The notes below the pieces were generated by a model, which worked only from the letters and a program-made list of their open reading frames with translations, was not told where the DNA came from and did not search any database. Both the position numbers and the translations under genes were made by a program. From NCBI RefSeq assembly GCF_003606365.2, contig NZ_CP031933.2:1302001-1366000 (forward strand): a stretch of 64,000 nt of DNA. Reading direction: 5' to 3'. Positions 15,102 through 24,097 of this stretch are shown one piece after another (position 1 is the stretch's first letter; every line of letters starts with the position of its first letter). The stretch comes from Companilactobacillus zhachilii (GTDB lineage: Bacteria > Bacillota > Bacilli > Lactobacillales > Lactobacillaceae).

Positions 15102-16730
15102 TTGATTACTGTTACTGATGTTAGTTTGCACTTTGCTGATCGAAAATTATTCGAGGATGTAAATATTAAATTTGCACCAGGAAATTGTTATGGTTTGATT
15201 GGCGCTAATGGTGCCGGTAAATCAACTTTTCTAAAAGTTTTATCAGGTGAAATCAAACCTTCAACGGGTTCGGTTAAATTAGGACCTAATGAACGTTTGG
15301 CAACTTTAAAGCAAAACCACTTTGACTACGATGATTATACAGTTATGGAAACTGTCTTGATGGGTCACACTGACCTTTATAAAATCATGCAAGAAAAAGA
15401 TGCTATTTATGCAAAACCAGACTTTAATGAAGAAGATGGCTTACGAGCTGCTGATTTGGAAACTAAGTTTGGTGAAATGGGTGGATGGGAAGCTGAAGGT
15501 GAAGCTTCTCAAATGCTTCAAGGCTTAAATATCCCTGAAAAATTACACCAAGTAAAGATGAACACTTTGACGGCTGGGCAAAAGATCAAGGTCTTGTTAG
15601 CTCAAGCACTCTTTGGTCAACCAGATGTATTATTATTAGATGAGCCAACTAATGGTTTGGATGTTGAATCAATTGATTGGTTGGAAGAATTTTTAATTAA
15701 TTTTGAAAATACCGTTATCGTTGTTTCCCATGATAGATACTTCTTAAATAAAGTATGTACTTACATGGCTGACCTTGATTACAGCAAGATTCAACTTTAT
15801 GCTGGTAATTATGATTTCTGGCAACAATCTTCTGAATTAGCTCAACAAATGAAACAAGATCAGAATTCTAAAAAAGAAGAAAAAATCAAGGAACTCCAAG
15901 ACTTTATTGCCCGATTCTCGGCTAATGCTTCGAAATCAAAACAGGCAACTTCTCGTAAGAAGATGCTTGATAAGATTACGCTAGACGATATTCAACCAAG
16001 TTCAAGACGTTATCCATTTATCAAATTTGTGCCTAATCGTGATATTGGTAATGACTTATTGAAAGTTGATAATCTATCTGTAACTATCGATGGCAAACAA
16101 ATTTTAAAGAATGTTAGTTTTATTCTTAACAAAGATGATAAGGTAGCATTTTTAGCTAAAGATGATATGAAGACAACGGCATTGTTCCGTGTCTTAGCAG
16201 GTGATTTGACTCCTGATTCAGGAACTATTACTTGGGGTGTAACAACCAGCCAAGCCTACTTACCTAAAGATTTTAATGCCATGTTTAATGAAGAGACACC
16301 AATTATTGATTGGTTACGTCAGTTTGCTGAAAAGGGTGAAGATGACGATACCTTCCTACGTGGTTTCTTAGGAAGAATGCTTTTCTCTGGTGATGATGTT
16401 ACTAAGCATGTGGATGTCTTATCTGGTGGGGAAAAAGTGCGTGTTATGCTTTCAAAGATGATGTTATTGAAAGCTAATGTCTTAATGCTTGATGACCCAA
16501 CTAACCATTTGGACTTGGAATCAATTACATCACTGAATGATGGTTTGATTGACTATAAAGGTTCAATTTTGTTTGCTTCACATGACCACCAGTTTATTCA
16601 AACCATTGCTAATCGTTTGGTTTACTTGACTGACAATGGTGTGGTTGATCGTGCTGATACAACTTATGATGAATTCAGACTGAACCCACAAGTTGAAAAG
16701 CAAATCGCTGAATTGGATAGTGAAGACTAA
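15102..16730 (+). CDS. ABC-F family ATPase (YbiT-like)
   Basis: About 542 residues with two ABC ATPase domains and no membrane segment. Domain 1 has Walker A GANGAGKST (34-42) and LLLDEPTNGLD. Domain 2 has a weak Walker A (FLAKDDMKTT in place of GxxGxGKST) but an intact LSGGEKVRV signature and LMLDDPTNHLD. The SRRYPFIKFVPNRDIGND linker is typical of the YbiT/Uup-type branch. ABC-F proteins act on ribosomes, resolving stalling or protecting from antibiotics. The TTG at 15102 gives the family's usual MITVTDVS start and sits 8-10 bases from GAGGAT. Confidence 0.88.
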   Translation: MITVTDVSLHFADRKLFEDVNIKFAPGNCYGLIGANGAGKSTFLKVLSGEIKPSTGSVKLGPNERLATLKQNHFDYDDYTVMETVLMGHTDLYKIMQEKDAIYAKPDFNEEDGLRAADLETKFGEMGGWEAEGEASQMLQGLNIPEKLHQVKMNTLTAGQKIKVLLAQALFGQPDVLLLDEPTNGLDVESIDWLEEFLINFENTVIVVSHDRYFLNKVCTYMADLDYSKIQLYAGNYDFWQQSSELAQQMKQDQNSKKEEKIKELQDFIARFSANASKSKQATSRKKMLDKITLDDIQPSSRRYPFIKFVPNRDIGNDLLKVDNLSVTIDGKQILKNVSFILNKDDKVAFLAKDDMKTTALFRVLAGDLTPDSGTITWGVTTSQAYLPKDFNAMFNEETPIIDWLRQFAEKGEDDDTFLRGFLGRMLFSGDDVTKHVDVLSGGEKVRVMLSKMMLLKANVLMLDDPTNHLDLESITSLNDGLIDYKGSILFASHDHQFIQTIANRLVYLTDNGVVDRADTTYDEFRLNPQVEKQIAELDSED

Positions 16731-16744
16731 TTATATAAAATTTG

Positions 16745-16787
16745 AAAAGTTCTAGGTAAAATTTTTTTACTTAGAGCTTTTTTTGTA
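16745..16787 (+). terminator. Terminator after ABC-F gene
   Basis: An imperfect hairpin AAAAGTTCTAGGT...ACTTAGAGCTTTT is followed by a T7 run. Confidence 0.65.
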
Positions 16788-17214
16788 TTTTCTTCATATT
16801 TGACACAGAAAAATCGCATAATTTTAAGCTTCCTTAAATTTACTGATTGTAAGATCAAAGTATCAATTAAATAGTAAACAATTAAAAGTAAATTTTTCTA
16901 AAGGAGTGTTGCCTATGCGTTGGATGCCTTTATTTATTATTTGGACGTTGTCATTATTAAGTGGAATCTATTTGTTCAATAACATCAGAGAATTTAATCG
17001 ACGTCGTGTGTCCTTAATTAGTTTGATTTATTTAACGTTTTTAGGAACCATTTTATAAAAGTTGCTAATTGAAAAAACTCGGTAATTCATTGCCGAGATG
17101 AATCAATGTCTCGAGCAACTTATTTTTTGAAATATATTTAAACAATAGTGCTTTTTAACCAACATAAATCCCCCATGATGATATGATTTAACCACATCGA
17201 GGGGAGGCGAACAT

Positions 17215-18384
17215 ATGACTCTTAAAGGAATTAAACTTCGGATATACCCTAATGAATTCCAAATTCAACATATCGAAATGAACTTTGGTTGTGTTCGCAA
17301 AGTTTGGAATTTGATGTTATCCATGCAAAAAGATAGATATGAGAATAATCCTGACTGTAAATTCGTATCAAACTTTGATATGAATATCCTTTTACCTCTT
17401 TTGAAGAAGGAATATCCTTACCTGAAACAGGTAGAGAGCACTAGTCTACAGTGTGTTAATAAAGATTTGTCAGAAGCATTCAAAAAATTCTTTGAAGAAC
17501 ATACTGGATATCCAAGATTTAAAAGTAGAAAATATTCTCGTCAAAGTTACCAATCAAAATATGTGAATCATAATATAAAACAAATTAACGATTCCTATAT
17601 CAAACTTCCAAAACTTGGTGAAATGAAATTCAAGTGTGGTAGAGATATACCTGAGGTTATCAAGTCAGTTACCATTCGTAGGAGTCCAGCTGGTAAATAT
17701 TACGCTATGTTGACAGTCGAAGACGAAAACCAAGCATTCGATAAAACACAAGCACAAGTTGGACTAGATATGGGTGTAGCTGATTTAATTATCACGTCAG
17801 ACGCTATTAAGTTTCCAACTATTCGTTTTGATAAGCTCCTAGCTAAGAAGAAACTTAACTGGGAGCGTAAACTTGCTAGAAGACGATCACTTGCCGTCAA
17901 GGACAGAGCAAAAACTAAAAAGATTGGCTTAATTGAACCAAGGCCACTTGAAGACTATAAAAATGTTCAAAAGGCTAAACGGATGGTTGCTAAATATTCA
18001 GAAAAAGTTGCTAGTCAACGTAGAGACTATATCCATAAGATAACTACAAAACTTGTACAAGATTATGATGTTATAACGATTGAAGATTTGAAATCCAGCA
18101 ATATGTTAAAGAATCATAATCTAGCTAGAGTGATTGCCAATCAATCGTGGAGAATGATTAGGACAATGCTTGAATACAAGTGTGAGTGGTATGGCAAAAA
18201 GTTAGTCGTTGTGAATCCCTTCAAAACGAGTCAATACTGTGCCGAATGTGGGTATGACGATGGTAAACATGAATTGAATATTCGCCAATGGATATGTCCA
18301 AATTGCAATTCGAACAATGACCGTGATATCAATGCAAGCAAAAACATACTCAAGAAAGGCTTGGAACAAGCCTTAGTAAAATAG
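17215..18384 (+). CDS. tnpB: TnpB RNA-guided nuclease (IS605 OrfB)
   Basis: The 389-residue protein has the TnpB layout: N-terminal helix-turn-helix-like region, beta-barrel, and a split RuvC domain with Asp185 (GLDMGVADL), Glu290 (TIEDLKSSN) and Asp371 (NNDRDINASKN). A zinc ribbon Cys342/345/361/364 lies between the last two. All catalytic positions look intact, so it is probably active. TnpB cleaves DNA next to a TAM, guided by RNA from the element's right end, favouring retention of the element. GAGGGGAGG precedes the ATG. Confidence 0.93.
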   Translation: MTLKGIKLRIYPNEFQIQHIEMNFGCVRKVWNLMLSMQKDRYENNPDCKFVSNFDMNILLPLLKKEYPYLKQVESTSLQCVNKDLSEAFKKFFEEHTGYPRFKSRKYSRQSYQSKYVNHNIKQINDSYIKLPKLGEMKFKCGRDIPEVIKSVTIRRSPAGKYYAMLTVEDENQAFDKTQAQVGLDMGVADLIITSDAIKFPTIRFDKLLAKKKLNWERKLARRRSLAVKDRAKTKKIGLIEPRPLEDYKNVQKAKRMVAKYSEKVASQRRDYIHKITTKLVQDYDVITIEDLKSSNMLKNHNLARVIANQSWRMIRTMLEYKCEWYGKKLVVVNPFKTSQYCAECGYDDGKHELNIRQWICPNCNSNNDRDINASKNILKKGLEQALVK

Positions 18385-18469
18385 CTATGACCAATGCCAA
18401 AAGGTTGAAATACCTGGCGGTAAGTCAAGTGTTCCTAGAAGCTCGGTACTTTAGTGCCGAGTAGTTCAC
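18300..18469 (+). ncRNA. Probable TnpB guide RNA (omega/reRNA) region
   Basis: By analogy with characterised TnpB elements, the RNA scaffold overlaps the 3' end of tnpB and runs to the right end. The sequence from about 18385 contains no gene and ends in the 8-bp right-end hairpin. The 5' limit given is approximate and the call is inferred from family knowledge. Confidence 0.5.
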
Positions 18470-19102
18470 TTACACCTATGTCGTTTACTGGTACGAAAGT
18501 TTACATCATGCCAGCCGGAATTGGTAGCGTAAATTTATCTCGTATTACTTATGATTTAGGATTTATTGAAAATATTGCGTTGACCGTACCACTCGGTTTT
18601 CTAATAAAACGAGCATTTTCAAATATCTCATTAATTTCGATGGTGCCGATTGGTTTGATGACTGGGGCTGCGATTGAAACAATGCAATATTATTTGTCAC
18701 ATGTATTCTTGATCAATCGAACGAGTGACATAAGCGATGTAGTTGCCAATGGTATCGGTATCGTGGTTGGTTCAGTGTTGGTATTAGTTTATCGGTATGT
18801 TTATGAGCAAAAATTATTGGAAAAATGGATGTAAAGAAGCGTTATGGATAAAATTCTGTAATGCTTTTTTGTTGGTCATGCTTATAACGGCGTTTCAATG
18901 AATTGAACAATGTTTGTTTAAAGAAACATCACGCAACTTCAAATAAGTTGATGTATCAGTATTTAATTAGCAGGTTGTATGCTTTTAGTTGCGCAAATTT
19001 TACTTTCTTCGTTACATAACCGATTAAAGTTTTGCTTGTTCAAATACAGAATGTATAACAGAATAGAGTTAAAGATTAATTACTAATGAAGAGGGGATAA
19101 TA

Positions 19103-19468
19103 ATGACAGAGTTCGCAAAGCAATTAAAAATGTATCGAACTGATCGTGGAGTTACCCAGGATGAATTAGCAGGAAAACTTTTTGTTACTAGACAAGCTAT
19201 TTCAAAATGGGAGGCTGGTGAATCAACGCCAGATTTAAATAACTTGGTAAAATTAACAGAAATTTTTAATGTAGGATTGGATGAGCTGGTTTTTGGAATT
19301 AAGAATCAAACTCAAATTGATAATGATGAATTTGTTCTTGACCCGAAAACCCATACATATGTCCGACGTTATGGAAAGATGAACTTTTGGGATTATATCA
19401 ATGAGAATTGGTGGGTAATCATTGCTATTGGTACTATTATTATTACTGCGGCGAGTCTTTTTAGCTGA
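19103..19468 (+). CDS. XRE-family regulator with C-terminal membrane helix
   Basis: The 121-residue protein has an N-terminal Cro/CI-type helix-turn-helix (residues 5-60, with VTQDELAGKLFVTRQAISKWEAGESTP). A short linker leads to one C-terminal transmembrane helix (ENWWVIIAIGTIIITAASLF). Membrane-tethered XRE regulators of this form are common in lactobacilli. It lies between the interrupted and intact VanZ genes, so local regulation is possible but not shown. GAGGGGATAATA precedes the ATG. The 268-bp gap before it shows no further gene. Confidence 0.85.
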   Translation: MTEFAKQLKMYRTDRGVTQDELAGKLFVTRQAISKWEAGESTPDLNNLVKLTEIFNVGLDELVFGIKNQTQIDNDEFVLDPKTHTYVRRYGKMNFWDYINENWWVIIAIGTIIITAASLFS

Positions 19469-19573
19469 ATACGGATTAATTTCGGTATTCTTCACAAAAA
19501 AGTCTAACTTTCTTCGTTTTGTTCAAACCAAAAGGATGTATGATTGGTGTAACAATTAAAAAGGAGCGATTAG

Positions 19574-20071
19574 ATGCGCTGGGTACCTTTATTGATTATA
19601 TTGAGTCTATCGTTCTTAAGCGGACTTTATATTCTTGGTAATGTCGATGATACAAATCATCGCAAAGTGTTATTAGTTAGATTAGCTTACTTAACTTTTC
19701 TGGGAGCAATCTTATTTTCACCGTTATCCTTCACTGGAACCGCCGTTTACATTATGCCGGCCGGAATAGGAAGAGTTAACTTAAGATATATTTATATCGG
19801 TTTAGGTTTCATTGAAAATATTATTTTGACAATTCCATTAGGATTTCTGATTAAACGTATTTTCCAAAATATGTCTTTTATTTCAATCGTACCACTGGGA
19901 TTTATGACTGGGGCAGTGTTTGAAATAGTCCAGTATTATTTGTCACACGTATTCTTTATTAATCGGATCAGTGATATTAATGATGTTCTGGCTAATGGTA
20001 TTGGTATCATTGTTGGAGCGATTGTGGCGGTAATGTATAGTCATTTTTTTGAAAGAAAACAGTATGCTTAG
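19574..20071 (+). CDS. VanZ-like membrane protein, intact
   Basis: The 165-residue protein has four or five hydrophobic helices and the VanZ pattern, with N-terminal MRWVPLLIILSLSFLSG, GLGFIENIILTIPLGFLI and a polar DINDVLANGIGIIVGA motif before the last helix. It is closely related to the gene split by the TnpB element at 16915-18834. The function of most VanZ-like proteins is unknown. AAAGGAG lies upstream and a terminator follows. Confidence 0.88.
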   Translation: MRWVPLLIILSLSFLSGLYILGNVDDTNHRKVLLVRLAYLTFLGAILFSPLSFTGTAVYIMPAGIGRVNLRYIYIGLGFIENIILTIPLGFLIKRIFQNMSFISIVPLGFMTGAVFEIVQYYLSHVFFINRISDINDVLANGIGIIVGAIVAVMYSHFFERKQYA

Positions 20072-20073
20072 TA

Positions 20074-20118
20074 AAAAAGATTGGGTTTGATAAAACATCA
20101 AAACTCAATCTTTTTTTG
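20074..20118 (+). terminator. Terminator after vanZ-like gene
   Basis: Hairpin arms AAAGATTGGGTTTGAT and ATCAAAACTCAATCTTT are followed by a T7 run. Confidence 0.8.
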
Positions 20119-20185
20119 GTAGCTACAATAGTGATAGTTGTAGTAAAGTTTAAAATAGTTAATTTAACATGATGGGGAATTTGTG

Positions 20186-20878
20186 ATGATAAAATACATG
20201 ATTTTTGACTTAGATGATACTGTTTTAGATTTTCATCGAGGTGAAATGGAATATATTGATGAAATTTTTAATCAGCAAGGTGTTTCTGACATTTCTGCGG
20301 CAAAAAGTGAGTATTTAAAACTTAACAAGAAAATTTGGGAGAATATTGAGGCAGGTGCTAAACCACAGCCACTATTGAACACGCGTTTTTCCAAAACTTT
20401 ATCGTTGTTTGGTATTGAGGCTGACGGTGTACAATTAGAGGCTCAGTATCGAAATATGTTAAATCATAATTTTTATACAATTCCTGGAGCAAATGATTTA
20501 TTAACCCGTTTACAAAAATTGGGTATTACATTATTTGTTGGGACCAATGGAGTTAAAAAGACACAAATAGAGCGACTACACGGATCCGGTTTAGATAAAT
20601 ACTTTGCTGAATATTTCATTTCTGAAGATATTGGTTATTCTAAGCCCAATGCTAAATTTTTCTCCCCTATGTTTAAAAGGATTTCTGATTTAACATCTGA
20701 AAACACAGTAATGGTAGGTGATCGTTTGCAGTCAGATATTTTGGGAGCTAGTAGAGCTGGGTTACAGAGTATCTGGTTTAATCCTAATAAGCACAATAAT
20801 AAATCTGAAATTCAACCCACCTATACAGTTGACAGTTACCAGCAGTTATATAAACTTATTGCTCAAAAATTAAACTAA
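20186..20878 (+). CDS. HAD hydrolase, YjjG/YfnB-type nucleotidase
   Basis: The 230-residue protein has motif I FDLDDTVLDF, motif II TNGV, the lysine motif GYSKPNAKFF and motif IV MVGDRLQSDILGA. This set is typical of the YjjG 5'-nucleotidase group (pyrimidine nucleoside monophosphate or modified-nucleotide house-cleaning). A helical C1 cap lies after motif I. I chose the ATG at 20186, one codon after a GTG, because GGGG lies eight bases upstream. Confidence 0.85.
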   Translation: MIKYMIFDLDDTVLDFHRGEMEYIDEIFNQQGVSDISAAKSEYLKLNKKIWENIEAGAKPQPLLNTRFSKTLSLFGIEADGVQLEAQYRNMLNHNFYTIPGANDLLTRLQKLGITLFVGTNGVKKTQIERLHGSGLDKYFAEYFISEDIGYSKPNAKFFSPMFKRISDLTSENTVMVGDRLQSDILGASRAGLQSIWFNPNKHNNKSEIQPTYTVDSYQQLYKLIAQKLN

Positions 20879-20957
20879 TACAATTACGTGTGTGTTCCTT
20901 TTAAATATGGTGCCGTATACTATATATAAAATAATTAATATAGGCGGAGGGATAAGA

Positions 20958-21464
20958 ATGTATCCAGCTAAGCAAGTCGAAGAAGCTTTAGAGAAGATGG
21001 ATATTAAGTATCAAATAGTTCATCATCCGGTAGCGCATACAACTGAAGAAGCTGATAATTTCATTGAAGGAATCGAAGGTGTTCGTACTAAAACAATGTT
21101 TTTGACTAACAAGAAAAAGACAGAATGTTATTTGTTAGTAATGGACGATGCTAAACGATTAAACTTTCATCAGTTCGAGGAATTGACCGGAGCTAAGCGT
21201 CCCAAAATGGGGCATGATGACCTGCTATTTGAAAAGCTTGGTTTGGAGCCGGGAATCGTATCTATTTTCGGATTGTTGAATAATAAAGATCACGACGTGA
21301 AAGTTTATTTTGACAAAGCAATTTTGAGTGAGAAACGAATGAGTTTTCATCCTAATATCAATACAAGGACCATTTTTGTTGACAGTGACGATGTCTTACA
21401 ATTTGTTAAGAATTTGGGATATGATTATCAGATTCTTGAGTTAGAAGAAGATAAGGAATTTTAA
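20958..21464 (+). CDS. YbaK/ProX-type aminoacyl-tRNA deacylase
   Basis: The 168-residue protein belongs to the YbaK/prolyl-tRNA-editing superfamily, which hydrolyses mischarged aminoacyl-tRNAs. The N-terminal YQIVHHPVAHTTEEADNF and the later KRLNFHQFEELTGAKRPKMGHDDLL are characteristic of the ProXp-ala (PrdX) group, which clears Ala-tRNA(Pro). The start at 20958 has GGCGGAGGGATAAGA upstream. A second, YbaK-like member is encoded at 52411-52917. Confidence 0.85.
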   Translation: MYPAKQVEEALEKMDIKYQIVHHPVAHTTEEADNFIEGIEGVRTKTMFLTNKKKTECYLLVMDDAKRLNFHQFEELTGAKRPKMGHDDLLFEKLGLEPGIVSIFGLLNNKDHDVKVYFDKAILSEKRMSFHPNINTRTIFVDSDDVLQFVKNLGYDYQILELEEDKEF

Positions 21465-21494
21465 ATGAATATAATTTTAAAAAGGTTTCCACCT

Positions 21495-21546
21495 AAAGCA
21501 AAAGAGAGCAGCAATCTAAAATTGGATTGTTGCTCTCTTTTGCTTT
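21495..21546. terminator. C-type hairpin terminator
   Basis: Arms AAAAGAGAGCAGCAATC and GATTGTTGCTCTCTTTT form a long stem. The preceding TTTCCACCTAAAGCA is a decayed copy of the C-family flank. It serves the two convergent genes. Confidence 0.8.
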
Positions 21547-21556
21547 AATTTATTAC

Positions 21557-22369
21557 TTAAATTTCTAAAAACTTTTCAATGGCATTACCGACACCGTCGT
21601 GATTGTTATCAGTTGTTATATAATCACAGACTGCTTTTGAGCCAGCAGTGGCATTGCCCATAGCAACACCAGTTCCGGCAACTTTTAACATTGGGATGTC
21701 ATTATCACGGTCACCAATAGTCATTACTTCTTGTAGGTCGATGCCAAGTTTGTTAGCTAGAAAGGCCACTGCATTGCCCTTATTAACTCGATTGGGGAAA
21801 ATTTCTAAATAGCCGACACCTGTTCGAACGACGAAATAGTCCGCAAATGAGTCTTTAATGAAGTTAGTGATTTCATCTAGCTTTGTTTCATCACCATTGA
21901 TGACGGCTTTAGTAATTTCAAAGTTGGTTGATAAGTCTTCGGGCTTTCTGATGTGGAGACCGTCATTATTTTCAAAGGCCATTGCAACGGTATATTGATT
22001 GATATTGTAATTATTACTTGTATAGATGTTGCCGTGAACGTCAAAGACACAGTACGATAAATCGTTAGTCTCAGTAAAAGCTACGAAATTCCGATAAAAT
22101 TCGTTAGAAAGGGTCTTTTGCATAATAAATTCACCATGCATATTTTCAATAATTGCGCCGCCATTAGTGATCATATACTGGTCCGAACCTTTGATATTCA
22201 GCTTATCAGCGTATTTGATCATAGCTTTGTGGGGACGGCCTGAACAAAGGACAATCTTAACGTCTTCAGCCAGTGCCTGGGAAATCATTAGTCTATTTTT
22301 GGTGGAAATATTTTTTTGATCATCTAACAAAGTATCGTCGATATCAATTGCGATTAATTTATAGTTCAT
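21557..22369 (-). CDS. Cof-type HAD-IIB hydrolase
   Basis: The 270-residue protein has IAIDIDDTLLDD (motif I), LCSGRP (motif II), a C2 cap and the acidic GDRDNDIPML motif with GVAMGNA, all diagnostic of Cof-type sugar phosphatases. KGNAVAFLANKLGI provides the conserved lysine region. Transcribed alone on the minus strand, it ends at the C-type terminator. Confidence 0.9.
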   Translation of the reverse strand: MNYKLIAIDIDDTLLDDQKNISTKNRLMISQALAEDVKIVLCSGRPHKAMIKYADKLNIKGSDQYMITNGGAIIENMHGEFIMQKTLSNEFYRNFVAFTETNDLSYCVFDVHGNIYTSNNYNINQYTVAMAFENNDGLHIRKPEDLSTNFEITKAVINGDETKLDEITNFIKDSFADYFVVRTGVGYLEIFPNRVNKGNAVAFLANKLGIDLQEVMTIGDRDNDIPMLKVAGTGVAMGNATAGSKAVCDYITTDNNHDGVGNAIEKFLEI

Positions 22370-22549
22370 AGTGCCTCCAAGAATGTGATTTTAACAAAAT
22401 CAATATAATCAAAAATCTTATTTGAAACAAGAAAATAATTAAACTAATTGAATTTTTATTTGTGGTTATCGCTTGACTAGCTTTTTTGAAGTAGTCTAAG
22501 TGTATTGCTAGTGTTTGCTATAATGGCTATATAATTGGGGGACAAGCTC

Positions 22550-23212
22550 ATGGCGATGGTAACTTTTAAGAACAGTAAGGTAAATTTTGGTAAATTAACA
22601 AAGTTTGGATTTATTAAGCATGATAATGAATATATTTATCAGGTACCAATTGTGAATCAACAATTTCAAATGACAGTTGTCGTGAATCAAAAGGGACAAC
22701 TTGATACTAAGGTTGTCGATGTGGAAACTAAAACAGAATATGTTTTACACTTGCAGCCTAATCTAACTGGAAAATTTGTAAAACGGGTTGCTAATGAATA
22801 TCAAGCGGTTCTTGATGAAATTAAGGCAAATTGTTTTGATTCAGATATTTTTAAAACACCGCAGTCAAAAAAAGTAATTGCTCATGTCACTTCAACATTT
22901 GGAGATAATTTAGAGTTTCTTTGGAAAAATTTTCCTCAATATGCAATTTGGCGAAGAAATGATACTAAAAAATGGTATGCATTGTTACTAAATGTTCCTA
23001 AGTCAAAGCTAGGTCTTGATTCTGATGAGATAGTTACCGTCATGGATTTCCATGGTCAACCGGATGAAATTGTAAAATTGGTAGATAATCAAAAATATTT
23101 TACCGGTTATCACATGAATAAACATAGTTGGTACACGATAATTCTAGATGGTAGTGTAAATAATCAAGAAATTTTTGAACGTCTACAAGTAAGTTATGGT
23201 TTAGCAAAATAA
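22550..23212 (+). CDS. MmcQ/YjbR-family protein
   Basis: The 220-residue protein carries a C-terminal YjbR/MmcQ domain: FPQYAIWRRNDTKKWYALLL, a VTVMDFHGQPDEIVKL strand-helix and YHMNKHSWYTIILDGSV. The fold is CyaY-like and has been suggested to bind DNA, but the biochemical role is unknown. About 90 N-terminal residues are extra compared with minimal family members. The ATG at 22550 follows GGGGGACAAGCTC, and a second ATG two codons on is an alternative. Confidence 0.78.
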   Translation: MAMVTFKNSKVNFGKLTKFGFIKHDNEYIYQVPIVNQQFQMTVVVNQKGQLDTKVVDVETKTEYVLHLQPNLTGKFVKRVANEYQAVLDEIKANCFDSDIFKTPQSKKVIAHVTSTFGDNLEFLWKNFPQYAIWRRNDTKKWYALLLNVPKSKLGLDSDEIVTVMDFHGQPDEIVKLVDNQKYFTGYHMNKHSWYTIILDGSVNNQEIFERLQVSYGLAK

Positions 23213-23332
23213 ATTAATTTGCTTGTCAACTTCAAACTAAAAATTATTTTATAAATATTTTCCTAGTATACAAAGTTATTGATACTATATCTGTTACGAT
23301 TATTTATACAGATTATTAAACGGGGTGCTTAT

Positions 23333-24097
23333 ATGATTGAAATTAGCGATTTATCGAAGAATTATGGAACAAAACAAGCATTACAGCATTTAACTTTGCA
23401 AATTAAGCCGGGAGAAATTTTTGGCTTTCTCGGTCATAATGGTGCCGGAAAATCAACGACCATTAAAAATTTGGTTAGTATTATTGAACCGACGAGTGGC
23501 TCGATTACGGTGGATGGTTTAGATTTAGCAGAACATCGTCAAGAAATTAAACAAAAAATCGCTTATGTGCCAGATACGCCAGATATATTTTTACAATTAA
23601 CGGCGATGGAATACTGGAACCTATTGTCCTCGGCCTATGAATTAGCGGAAAAAGATGTTCAAGCACGTCGTAATAAATTAGTTGCACTATTTAATATGGC
23701 AGAACATGTTGATGAGACGATGGCAAGTTTTTCACATGGTATGCGTCAAAAAGCTGTTTTAATTGGAGCGTTGTTATCTGATCCTGATATTTGGATTTTG
23801 GATGAACCAATGCAAGGTTTGGATCCACAAGCTGCTTATGATTTGAAACAATTGATGAAGGCTCATGCTCAAAAAGGGAAAACGGTCATTTTTTCAACTC
23901 ATAATTTGGATACGGCTCAGCAATTATGTGATGAATTAGCCATCTTGAAAACAGGTAAATTAATTTATAATGGTTCGGTTCAAGATTTATTAGCTCAGCA
24001 TGCCGGAAAATCGCTTGAAGAAATTTATTTAGAGATGGCCGGTCGTCAGGGTGATAGCCATTTAGTTGATGATATTGAAGGTGATACCCATGAATAA
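23333..24097 (+). CDS. ABC exporter ATPase
   Basis: The 254-residue protein is a single ABC ATPase with Walker A GHNGAGKST (34-42), signature SHGMRQKAV, Walker B IWILDEPMQGLDPQ and the switch His in STHNLD. It pairs with the membrane protein whose ATG lies inside its last codons (ATGAATAA overlap), so the two are translationally coupled. It resembles the EcsA-type ATPases; the transported substrate is not known. The ATG at 23333 yields the standard MIEISDLSK start. Confidence 0.9.
   Translation: MIEISDLSKNYGTKQALQHLTLQIKPGEIFGFLGHNGAGKSTTIKNLVSIIEPTSGSITVDGLDLAEHRQEIKQKIAYVPDTPDIFLQLTAMEYWNLLSSAYELAEKDVQARRNKLVALFNMAEHVDETMASFSHGMRQKAVLIGALLSDPDIWILDEPMQGLDPQAAYDLKQLMKAHAQKGKTVIFSTHNLDTAQQLCDELAILKTGKLIYNGSVQDLLAQHAGKSLEEIYLEMAGRQGDSHLVDDIEGDTHE

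Larger units (their letters stand above)
17057..18469 (+). mobile_element. IS200/IS605-superfamily element carrying tnpB only
   Basis: The 1,413-bp element has a left-end hairpin CTCGGTAATTCATTGCCGAG (17078-17097) and a right-end hairpin CTCGGTACTTTAGTGCCGAG (18442-18461) with the same CTCGG/CCGAG stem. There are no terminal inverted repeats or target duplication, as expected for this superfamily. The bases immediately left of it are TTTAT, a plausible target/TAM pentamer. No tnpA is present, so movement would need a TnpA in trans. The right end should also encode the 3' part of the TnpB guide RNA, whose guide would be vanZ sequence from 18470 on. Confidence 0.88.
16915..18834 (+). pseudogene. 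VanZ-like membrane protein gene interrupted by TnpB element
   Basis: The first 47 codons (MRWMPLFIIWTLSLLSG...LTFLGTIL) and the distal part from 18470 (TPMSFTGTKVYIMPAGIG onward) match the intact VanZ paralogue at 19574-20071 without overlap or gap. Joining 16915-17056 to 18470-18834 gives exactly 507 nt, an uninterrupted 168-residue frame reading GTILFTPMSFTG where the paralogue has GAILFSPLSFTG. The gene is therefore broken only by the insertion. VanZ-like proteins are membrane proteins; one is linked to teicoplanin resistance, but most have unknown roles. AAAGGAG precedes the ATG. Confidence 0.92.

Noticed and set aside
17215..18384. TnpB as a Cas12-type effector
   Set aside because: At 389 residues with LE/RE hairpins and no CRISPR array or cas1/cas2 nearby, it is a transposon-encoded TnpB.
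18454..18834. Separate 126-residue gene downstream of tnpB
   Set aside because: Its first codons lie in the element's right end. The rest is the distal part of the interrupted VanZ-like gene.
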